From positions 1-10,762 of the forward strand of contig JAJXTK010000157.1 of assembly GCA_021783935.1 (NCBI GenBank): DNA of 10,762 nt. The letters are read 5' to 3'. The notes under the pieces were generated by a model. The model was given only the letters and a program-made list of their open reading frames with translations. It made no database searches and was not told the origin of the DNA. This document shows, piece by piece, positions 1-6,851 of this stretch (the first letter of the stretch is position 1; each line of letters opens with the position of its first letter). The translations under genes and the position numbers were made by a program. The stretch comes from Myxococcales bacterium (lineage in GTDB: Bacteria > Myxococcota_A > Polyangia > Polyangiales > JADJMO01).

Positions 1-1
1 C

Positions 2-682
2 CCGCGCGCGCCCCGCGCGCCCGACCCGACCCCGCACGCGGCGGCGAGGCGCGACACCGCCGACCTCGAGAGGCAACACACCGCCGAGCCCGCCGCGGCG
101 CCCGTCGCGCGGGTGGTCGACTTCGCGAACGCCGCCCGCGAGTCGCGCGACGCCCCCACGACGCACCGCGGGCCGCCCCCCGCCCCCTCGCGACCGCCGA
201 TCGCGCCGAAGCCCCCCCCCTACGGCTCGCTCACGCGCGTGCTCGAGCGGCTCGACGAGGTCCAAACGCGCGAGGAGCTGCTCGCCGCGCTCCTCGATGG
301 GCTCGGCTCCTTCGCGAGCGCCGCCGCCGTGTTCGCCGCGCGTCGCAAGCTGTTCACCGGGATCGCGTCGAGGGGCATCGACGCGGCGCGCTTTCGCGGC
401 CTGTCGATCACCGAGGCGGGGGCCGTCGCCGCGTCGATCGAGCTCGGCGAGCGCGTCGGCGTGCCGCGCGGCGCCGCGGACGGGCCCTTGCTCGCCGCGC
501 TGGAGCTCACCGGCGCGCCGCCGACCGAGCTGGTGCTCAGGCCGGTGTTCGTCGCCGGCAAGACCGCGATGCTCCTCGCGGCGTGGGGCGTCGGCGACCT
601 GCACGAAGGGGCGCGGCGCGCCCGCGTGCTCGCGACCTCGGCGAGCGCTGCGCTCGAGCGGCTGGTCGGCAAGGGGCGCTGA
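2..682 (+). CDS. 3' end of a protein with a proline-rich linker and a GAF-like C-terminal domain (5'-truncated)
   Basis: This frame is open from the first complete codon at position 2 and ends at TGA 680-682, so the start lies outside the window. A GTG at 113 is in frame, but nothing marks it as the true start and the coding frame continues left of it. The visible 226 residues begin with an Ala/Arg/Pro-rich stretch. A proline linker follows (about residues 55-73), then a compact alpha/beta domain of about 150 residues. That domain has the GAF-like pattern: an N-terminal helix (LTRVLERLDEV, then REELLAALLDGL), strands around AAAVFAARRKLFTG, a segment ending LVLRPVFVAGKTAMLLAAWG, and a closing helix ATSASAALERLVG. 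Domains of this kind at the end of long Pro-rich proteins are common in myxobacterial signalling and PilZ/response-regulator-like proteins. The ligand and the N-terminal domains cannot be seen. It converges on the ribbon-helix-helix gene with a 10-bp gap. A run of nine C at 212-220 lies inside the linker. Confidence 0.7.
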   Translation, partial: PRAPRAPDPTPHAAARRDTADLERQHTAEPAAAPVARVVDFANAARESRDAPTTHRGPPPAPSRPPIAPKPPPYGSLTRVLERLDEVQTREELLAALLDGLGSFASAAAVFAARRKLFTGIASRGIDAARFRGLSITEAGAVAASIELGERVGVPRGAADGPLLAALELTGAPPTELVLRPVFVAGKTAMLLAAWGVGDLHEGARRARVLATSASAALERLVGKGR

Positions 683-692
683 GGGCCCCGGC

Positions 693-1007
693 TCACATCC
701 CGCGGCGCGCCTTGGTCAGATCGACCTGATCGAGCGCCATGCGGATGAGCGCGCTGCGGCTCGCCTTGGTGAGGCCGCGCTCCTTCAGCTGCCCGACCAT
801 CGCGTCGAGGCGCGCGAGGTCGTCGTTGTACATGGAGATGCAGATCACCTTGTAGTGCGAGGGCTTCTGCGTCTCCTCGGCGGCCGCGCCGCCCGGCAGC
901 GATCGCAGGCGCGGGCGCTCGTTGGGGGCGTAGAAGCTCCCCGAGAGGACCTCGCGGACCTCCTCGCCATCCCCGAAGAGCTCGTTCGTCGCGCGTCGCA
1001 TGGTCAT
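693..1007 (-). CDS. ribbon-helix-helix (CopG/Arc-like) DNA-binding protein, partner of the upstream ParA-like ATPase
   Basis: 104-aa protein. Residues 52-60 (YKVICISMY) form the predicted beta ribbon, residues 61-79 (DDLARLDAMVGQLKERG) helix A, and residues 84-95 (RSALIRMALDQV) helix B. This is the classic RHH layout, in which the ribbon of a dimer reads the DNA major groove. The first 50 residues are a polar, Arg-containing, probably disordered tail. In ParA-associated RHH proteins such as omega-type and ParG-type centromere binders, a tail of this sort stimulates the ATPase; that role here is inference. The start is ATG 1005-1007, preceded by AGGGAGGAGTC, giving a GGAGG only 4 nt away. A second in-frame ATG at 999-1001 has 10-nt spacing and is possible. 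It lies 26 bp downstream of the ParA-like gene on the same strand, so the two are almost certainly cotranscribed. Alternatively it could be a plain autorepressor of the operon. Confidence 0.86.
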   Translation of the reverse strand: MTMRRATNELFGDGEEVREVLSGSFYAPNERPRLRSLPGGAAAEETQKPSHYKVICISMYNDDLARLDAMVGQLKERGLTKASRSALIRMALDQVDLTKARRGM

Positions 1008-1033
1008 GACTCCTCCCTCGGCGCTCCCGCCAC

Positions 1034-2254
1034 TCACCCCGCCAGCGCCTCGGCGATGCGCGGCCTGCCCGGGGCGACCTTCGCCTCCGCGGCCTCGCCC
1101 CCCTGCTCCTCGTCGATGCCGCGCCAGAGCTGCTCGACGACCGCGTCGTAGTCGCGCGCGGCGTTCGAGTCCTCGGCCCACTCGAAGATCGTCTTCGCGT
1201 AGGCGGGCGCCTCCTTGATCTTCGCCGTCGCGCGGATCGGCGTGAGGCAGCGCGCGCCGAAGTGATCGCGCAGCGTCGAGAGCGAGTCCTGGCAGATCTT
1301 CGCGCGCGCGTCGTACATCGTCGGGATGACCCCCGCGATGCGCACCGGGTGGTGCAAGAGCTGGTTGACGTTCTTCACCGTCTTGAGCACCTGCCGCACG
1401 CCGACCAGCGACAGGTAGTCGCACGCGACCGGCACCAGGATCGCGTCGGCGAACACCAGCGCGTTCTGGTTCATCAGCGACAGCGACGGGCTGCAGTCGA
1501 GGATCACCACGTCCCAGCTCTGCGCGGTCGACGAGAGCCGATCGCGCAGCACGCGATCGCGCTCGCGCCGTCCGGCGAGGTAGAGCTCCGCGGCGGCGAG
1601 GGTCTCGTTGCTCGCGATGACGTCGAGGTTGGTGCGCACCGGCTGGGCGACGGCGGCCGGGGCGATCCCCATGACCAGCACGTGATAGAGCGATTTCTCG
1701 CTCTTCATGCCGAGCGAGGCGGCGACGTTCCCCTGCGCGTCGGTGTCGACCAGCAGCACGCGCTTGCCGCGCGAGGCGAGCGCCGCCGCGAGGCTCACCG
1801 CGGTGGTCGTCTTGCCGGTGCCCCCCTTGTGGTTGAAGACCGCGATGCGGCGCGGGATCCGGTCGTCCGAGGGGCGCGCGCGGGGATCGACCGGGCGCGG
1901 AGGCTCGGCGTTCTCGGCCATCGCCGCGATCGCCGACGTCTCCTCTGCCGACGGCGCGTAGGCGTCGAGCAGCCGCGCCCCTTGGGCCTCGGCGAGGATC
2001 TGCTGCCGGCACTCGGGGCCGCACGCGTGCTTGCGCGCGCCGCGCACCGCGACGACCTGCGAGACGAGCTCCACGTCGAAGCGCTTGCCGCACGCGTCGC
2101 AGCTGACGGCGCTGCCGCTACCGGTCCGACCGGCCTCCTGGCAGCCGCGCGAGCAGTAGAACGCGAAGCCTCCGTCGCGCTCCTCCATCTGCCATCGCAG
2201 CTGGACCTCGAACGACTTCTTGCAGACGGTGCAGGTCTCGGTCATCGCGGCCAT
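1034..2254 (-). CDS. ParA/MinD-family ATPase with two N-terminal treble-clef-like zinc fingers
   Basis: 406 aa. Two similar Cys4 modules come first: C8xxC11 with C34xxxC38, and C52xxC55 with C78xxxC82. The FYCSRGC stretch resembles TRASH/YHS/MYM-type treble-clef fingers. A linker (about residues 88-134) leads to a complete ParA domain: deviant Walker A KGGTGKTT at 143-150 with signature Lys143 and Lys148, the A' motif VDTDAQGN at 169-176, Walker B VVILDCSP at 249-256, and the Soj-like C-terminal blocks PTMYDARAK, KIKEAP and the NAARDYDAVVEQL helix. ParA proteins dimerise on ATP, usually bind DNA non-specifically, and position plasmids, chromosomes or protein clusters. The fingers may add DNA, protein or membrane contacts; this is unknown. 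The start at ATG 2254 is supported by AGGAG with 6-nt spacing; the ATG at 2245 has no such site. No parB homolog is in view; the next gene of the operon is an RHH protein. It is clearly a ParA-superfamily member, but its cargo is not evident. Confidence 0.94.
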   Translation of the reverse strand: MAAMTETCTVCKKSFEVQLRWQMEERDGGFAFYCSRGCQEAGRTGSGSAVSCDACGKRFDVELVSQVVAVRGARKHACGPECRQQILAEAQGARLLDAYAPSAEETSAIAAMAENAEPPRPVDPRARPSDDRIPRRIAVFNHKGGTGKTTTAVSLAAALASRGKRVLLVDTDAQGNVAASLGMKSEKSLYHVLVMGIAPAAVAQPVRTNLDVIASNETLAAAELYLAGRRERDRVLRDRLSSTAQSWDVVILDCSPSLSLMNQNALVFADAILVPVACDYLSLVGVRQVLKTVKNVNQLLHHPVRIAGVIPTMYDARAKICQDSLSTLRDHFGARCLTPIRATAKIKEAPAYAKTIFEWAEDSNAARDYDAVVEQLWRGIDEEQGGEAAEAKVAPGRPRIAEALAG

Positions 2255-2272
2255 CGGGCTCTCCTACGAAGG

Positions 2273-2293
2273 AGGGACCGTCCTGCGGTCCCT
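2273..2293. promoter_or_regulatory. perfect inverted repeat just upstream of the ParA-like gene's ribosome binding site
   Basis: AGGGACCG (2273-2280) and CGGTCCCT (2286-2293) form an uninterrupted 8-bp stem with the 5-nt loop TCCTG. It lies 18 bp upstream of the ParA-like start codon and 7 bp upstream of its AGGAG. It could act as an operator for the operon's RHH protein, as RHH proteins bind short symmetric sites, or as a 5'-UTR hairpin limiting ribosome access. The symmetry is seen; either role is inference. Confidence 0.45.
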
Positions 2294-2403
2294 GCCGGCG
2301 GTGAGTCGGAAACCCGGTCGGTCGATGCGCGCTCGTCCGCCGGGCAGCTGGGTGGCTATCGGAGGCGTCGACCGTCGGCCAAGAAATGTGCGCGGGGCCC
2401 CCT

Positions 2404-2429
2404 GGCAGGCCGTCGAGCTACGGCCTGCC
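2404..2429. promoter_or_regulatory. perfect 10-bp inverted repeat in the divergent intergenic region
   Basis: GGCAGGCCGT (2404-2413) and ACGGCCTGCC (2420-2429) are exact reverse complements separated by CGAGCT. In DNA this is a 26-bp symmetric site suited to a dimeric regulator. In RNA it is a strong GC hairpin. It is about 150 bp upstream of the ParA-like start and about 190 bp upstream of the rightward promoter. There is no T-run on either side, so an intrinsic terminator is unlikely. Confidence 0.45.
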
Positions 2430-2620
2430 GAAGCCGCGATCGTCCCCAGGCTCTGGCCGATCGCGCGGGAAATCGCCGGATGACACGTGGAGAGGATCGG
2501 CCGGTCTCCGAGAAAACCCACGACCTGCTCGGGCGGGGAATGCGCGTCGAGGTGAGCGGGTTTCCGCGTCGCCGCCCGGTCCGCGGGGCAAAATCTCCCC
2601 CGGATCTGCGGATTTTCCCG

Positions 2621-2648
2621 TTGACGAATCGCAGCAGGCGCTTAGCAT
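2621..2648 (+). promoter_or_regulatory. sigma70-like promoter for the ABC transporter operon
   Basis: TTGACG (2621-2626) matches the -35 consensus at 5 of 6 positions, and TAGCAT (2643-2648) matches the -10 at 4 of 6, with a 16-bp spacer. It sits in one of the few AT-richer patches of the intergenic region. It would give a leader of roughly 150 nt before the ATG at 2805. The 6-bp inverted repeat AAAATC/GATTTT (2590-2616) ends just 4 bp before the -35 box and could be a regulator site. Position and sequence fit; activity is not shown. Confidence 0.5.
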
Positions 2649-2804
2649 GCGCCCGCCGCGGGCCCCGCTGTCGAGAAGGGGGGCGAGCGCGCAGGGGGTC
2701 CCCTCCCCGCGCACAGCGCGGCTGGCCGGCGCGAGCGGCGAGCACCCCGGCAACGACGCCCTACGCATCGTCGAATTCACGAACACCCAGGAGAACGGCC
2801 GAGC

Positions 2805-3830
<1,026 letters not shown>

Positions 3831-3864
3831 ACTTCCGCAATTTCGAGCACTTCAGGCACGACCC

Positions 3865-4578
3865 ATGAACAGCACTCTGACCATCACGCGTCGCGAGTTC
3901 CGGTCGAACTTCGACAGCCCCATCGCGTACGTCGTCATCGCGCTCAGCCTGCTCTTCGTCGGCTGGCTCTTCTTCAGCCAGTTCTGGACGGTGAACCGCG
4001 CGACGGTGGCCCCGCTCTTCTATTACCTGCCGTGGGCGTTCGTCTTCCCGATCATCCCCGCGATCACGATGCGGCTCTTCGCCGAGGAGAAGCGCACCGG
4101 CACCATCGAGCTGCTCATCACGATGCCGGTGCGCGACCGCGACATCGTGCTCGGGAAGTTCTTCGCGACGCTCGGCCTCATCGCCGTGCTGCTGGTCCTC
4201 ACGCTGACCTACCCGTACACGATCTCGCGGATCGGCAACCTCGACCTCGGGCCAGTGTGGGTCGGCTACGTCGGCCTGCTCCTCGAGGCGGCCGCCGGCA
4301 TCGCGATCGGCCTCTTCTTCTCGAGCCTGACCGAGAACCAGATCGTCGCCTTCTTCCTGACGCTCTGCTCGCTCTTCGGCCTCTGGGCCGTGGGCTTCCT
4401 GAGCAGCGACACCAACGGCCCGCTCGGCAACATCATCTCGTTCGTCAGCTTCGAGCGCCGGCTGTCCCCCTTCTCGCGCGGGCTCTTCGACGTCCGCAAC
4501 GCGATCTACTTCCTGTCGGTGACCGCCTTCTTCCTGCTCGCCACGATGCGCTCGCTCGAGAGCCGCAAGTGGAAGTGA
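3865..4578 (+). CDS. ABC-2 type transporter permease, GldF-like
   Basis: 237-aa inner-membrane protein with about six hydrophobic helices (roughly residues 19-40, 50-70, 99-120, 132-153, 158-180 and 210-229). After helix 2 comes FAEEKRTGTIELLITMP (72-88), the cytoplasmic motif of ABC-2 permeases that contacts the ATPase. The opening ITRREFRSNFDSPIAYVV and the length near 240 residues match GldF-type permeases, which begin with a short cytoplasmic helix and lack large soluble domains. It starts 34 bp after the ATPase stop; ATG 3865 is the only sensible start, with a weak ribosome binding site. It should work as a dimer with the ATPase and the GldG-like protein encoded downstream. The substrate is unknown; complexes of this type have been proposed to export proteins or polysaccharides, without firm proof. 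Confidence 0.95.
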   Translation: MNSTLTITRREFRSNFDSPIAYVVIALSLLFVGWLFFSQFWTVNRATVAPLFYYLPWAFVFPIIPAITMRLFAEEKRTGTIELLITMPVRDRDIVLGKFFATLGLIAVLLVLTLTYPYTISRIGNLDLGPVWVGYVGLLLEAAAGIAIGLFFSSLTENQIVAFFLTLCSLFGLWAVGFLSSDTNGPLGNIISFVSFERRLSPFSRGLFDVRNAIYFLSVTAFFLLATMRSLESRKWK

Positions 4579-4633
4579 GCGCCGGCAGGCCCGTCCCGAC
4601 CCACTCTTTTTGACTCCCAGGAATTCCAGGAAC

Positions 4634-6793
4634 ATGGCCGAAGATCCGAAGGACAAGGGCGCGAACGAGGGCGAGGGCGAGACCTCGAAGCCGGCGGCGA
4701 AGAGCCCCGGCGACGACCAGTCGGTGACGCGCATCGAGCGCCCCCGCCGCGCGAGCGATCACCCCGAGGGGGGCGCCGCCAAGCTCGACGCCGAAGAGGA
4801 GGACAAGCCCGCCGACAAGCGCGCCTCCACGCCGGCGCCGAAGAAGGCCGCCGCGTCGGAGGAGAAGCCGAGCGCGAAGAGGGGGAGCGACTCCGAGGGG
4901 CCGCGCGTCAAGCGCCCGGCGTCGGCGTCGGCCGCGGCGACCGCGAAGGTGCAGGAGGACACGCGCAAGGCGCGCGCGGCCGGCGAGAGCGGCGGCCTCA
5001 TGCTCGTCGCGGCCGGCGTGCTGGTCCTCGGCAACATGGCGCTCAGCAACGTCGTGGTCCGCTACGACGCGACGCGCGACGAGAAGTGGACCCTCTCGAA
5101 GAAGGGCACCACGCACCTGCTCTCGACGCTGACCAAGGACCTGAAGATCAAGGTCTACGCCCCCGAGGGGCTCGCCACGATCGACGCCTTCGTGCGCGAC
5201 CTGCGCGACATGCTCGAGGAGTACAAGCGCTTCGGGCACGGCAAGGTCAGCTACGAGATCGTCCACCTCGACGCGCTCGAGGGGGAGCAGAAGAAGAAGG
5301 CCGAGGACGAGGCCGCCGAGGCGGGGCTCAAGAAGCAGGTGCTCGGCGAGGCCAAGGGGGGCGCCGGCGCGAAGCAGGCGTCGATCGGCGAGGGCTACCT
5401 CGGCATGGTCATGACCTACGGCGGCGAGCGCGTGACGCTGGAGCCGCCGGAGTTCGACGAGCACAACGCGCAGGGGCTCGAGTTCTTCATCTCGAACAAG
5501 ATCCGCGAGCTGCGCGACAAGGAAGACAAGATCGAGCACAAGATCGGCTTCCTCCAGGGGCACAAAGAGGCTGGCTACCAGGAGCTGTCGCAGATCTTCT
5601 CGCGCTACTTCCCGTACTACCGGCTCGAGGCGGTCGACCTCGCCAAGGGCGAGAAGGCGGTCGACGAGAAGCTCGACGGCCTGATCATCGGGCAGCCGGA
5701 CGACGAGGTCTCGAGCAAGGAGCTGCGCCGGATCGACCAGTTCCTGATGCGCGGCAAGACGGTCGCGGTCTTCGCGAACAACGTCCACATCAAGAGCGGC
5801 GACCCGTCGATGACGGCGACCTTCTCGGCCGAGGGGCTCGACAAGCTGCTCTCGGGCTACGGCGTCGACTACAAGCCCGAGCTGCTCGTCGACCGCGCGC
5901 AGTTCTGGACGCCGATCCTGGTGATCCAGCGCAGCGGCATCGGCATCCCGCTCGAGCCCTACCCCGGCGTGTTCACGGCCGACGCCTCGCGCGGGTCGCT
6001 CACCTTCGACACGACCTTCCCGCCGTTCTTCCGCCTCTCGCAGATGGCGGTCCCGTTCCCGACCGAGGTCACGGTCGATCAGGCGCGCGCGGGCGGCGGG
6101 GCGGTGCAGGTCAAGGCGGTCATCAAGACCACCGCGAACATCGCGGAGATCCCGGGCACGAGCCTGTCGCTGAACCCGGATCGCTTCGGCCAGGGGACCA
6201 CCGGCGTGAAGCAGGAGAAGCGTCAGGCGAACATCGGCGTCATGCTCGAGGGGCCGATCAAGAGCGCCTTCCCGGGCGGCGGCGAGGGGGTCGACGGCGT
6301 GCCGGCGAACGCGCCGGCGGGCACGCGCCTCTTGGTGGTCTCGACGGGCGCCTTCTTCGGCAACGTCTTCCAGGAGGCCGGCAAGTCGCCGTTCGCCGGG
6401 CAGATCCCGGGGATGGACCCGAACATGGGCGCCGACGAGGGGCTCATGCGCTACGCGATGGCCTACAACCAGGTCGGCCGTCTGCCGTCGATCTTCGTCG
6501 CCAAGCAGACCTGCGACTGGATCACCAACGAGACCGATCTGCTCGCCACCGCGGTGAAGCTCCAGCAGGACCCGGAGATCACCTACAAGACGCCGGCCCC
6601 GACCCCCGAAGGGGACGAGAAGATCGACAGCGAGAGCTTCCAGAAGAAGCGGCAGGCGTGGACCGAGGCGATCCGCAGCGAGCAGACGTGGACCAAGTGG
6701 GCGAACATGCTCGGCGGCTCGACGCTGATCCTGCTGCTCGGCCTCTTCCGCTGGTGGCGGCGCAACAGCATCCGGGCGTCCGTGAAGATCTGA
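4634..6793 (+). CDS. GldG-family ABC transporter auxiliary protein with a long charged N-terminal cytoplasmic tail
   Basis: 719 aa. Residues 1-120 are a charged, Ala/Lys/Glu-rich, probably disordered tail. A membrane helix spans about 121-142 (GLMLVAAGVLVLGNMALSN), followed directly by RYDATRDEKWTLSKKGTTHLL, the family's usual post-membrane motif. The large extracytoplasmic part fits the ABC_transp_aux/GldG fold: KIKVYAPEG near 171, and LDGLIIGQPDDEVSSKELRR (347-366) followed by RGKTVAVFANNV. A second helix (about 690-705, TLILLLGLFRWW) ends in a short basic cytoplasmic C-terminus. The start ATG 4634 has AGGAA at 10-nt spacing; a TTG at 4610 would add eight residues and is less likely. It lies 55 bp after the permease gene. 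The N-terminal tail is longer than in typical GldG and carries RPRRAS (residues 36-41), a basophilic-kinase-like site. It is presumably the periplasmic partner of the permease. GldG proteins are often predicted carbohydrate-binding by fold, but this is unproven. Confidence 0.92.
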   Translation: MAEDPKDKGANEGEGETSKPAAKSPGDDQSVTRIERPRRASDHPEGGAAKLDAEEEDKPADKRASTPAPKKAAASEEKPSAKRGSDSEGPRVKRPASASAAATAKVQEDTRKARAAGESGGLMLVAAGVLVLGNMALSNVVVRYDATRDEKWTLSKKGTTHLLSTLTKDLKIKVYAPEGLATIDAFVRDLRDMLEEYKRFGHGKVSYEIVHLDALEGEQKKKAEDEAAEAGLKKQVLGEAKGGAGAKQASIGEGYLGMVMTYGGERVTLEPPEFDEHNAQGLEFFISNKIRELRDKEDKIEHKIGFLQGHKEAGYQELSQIFSRYFPYYRLEAVDLAKGEKAVDEKLDGLIIGQPDDEVSSKELRRIDQFLMRGKTVAVFANNVHIKSGDPSMTATFSAEGLDKLLSGYGVDYKPELLVDRAQFWTPILVIQRSGIGIPLEPYPGVFTADASRGSLTFDTTFPPFFRLSQMAVPFPTEVTVDQARAGGGAVQVKAVIKTTANIAEIPGTSLSLNPDRFGQGTTGVKQEKRQANIGVMLEGPIKSAFPGGGEGVDGVPANAPAGTRLLVVSTGAFFGNVFQEAGKSPFAGQIPGMDPNMGADEGLMRYAMAYNQVGRLPSIFVAKQTCDWITNETDLLATAVKLQQDPEITYKTPAPTPEGDEKIDSESFQKKRQAWTEAIRSEQTWTKWANMLGGSTLILLLGLFRWWRRNSIRASVKI

Positions 6794-6836
6794 ACCTCAC
6801 CCCCCAAACCCCCTCTCCCTGAAGGGAGAGGGGGGG
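6794..6836 (+). repeat. REP-like palindromic repeat, copy 1
   Basis: ACCTCACCCCCC (6794-6805) is followed by a hairpin: CCCCCTCTCCC (6809-6819), loop TGAA, GGGAGAGGGGG (6824-6834), 11 perfect pairs. The same unit recurs twice at 10544-10655. It starts on the base right after the GldG-like stop codon and fills most of the 58-bp gap before the DUF4340 gene. In mRNA it would be a strong hairpin inside the operon. There is no U-tract, so transcript stabilisation or partial attenuation is more likely than termination. Confidence 0.75.
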
Positions 6837-6851
6837 CACGAGACTGGAACT

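Larger units (their letters stand above)
2255..2804. other. divergent intergenic region (550 bp) between the ParA-like operon and the ABC operon
   Basis: I see no convincing gene here. The open frames through it have atypical composition and no family resemblance. The region contains the Shine-Dalgarno of the ParA-like gene (complement of 2261-2265), a perfect 8-bp hairpin at 2273-2293, a perfect 10-bp hairpin at 2404-2429, a 6-bp AT-rich inverted repeat (AAAATC 2590-2595, GATTTT 2611-2616), a rightward sigma70-like promoter at 2621-2648, and a leader of roughly 150 nt ending with AGGAG at 2789-2793 before the ABC ATPase gene. Control sites for both divergent transcripts are expected here. 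I did not find a strong promoter for the ParA-like operon. Confidence 0.8.

Noticed and set aside
693..2093. A 466-codon minus-strand frame that would make the RHH protein a long fusion
   Set aside because: Only its last 104 codons are real. The upstream part is the wrong frame of the ParA-like gene, and the RHH gene has its own ATG with a GGAGG site.
2479..2494. CACGTG core (2484-2489) as a possible parS site near the ParA-like gene
   Set aside because: The flanks (GATGA and GAGAG) do not match the symmetric parS arms, and no ParB is encoded here.
4605..4611. T-run after the permease gene as an intrinsic terminator
   Set aside because: No stable hairpin directly precedes the short T5 run, and the GldG-like gene follows 55 bp after the permease stop in the same direction.
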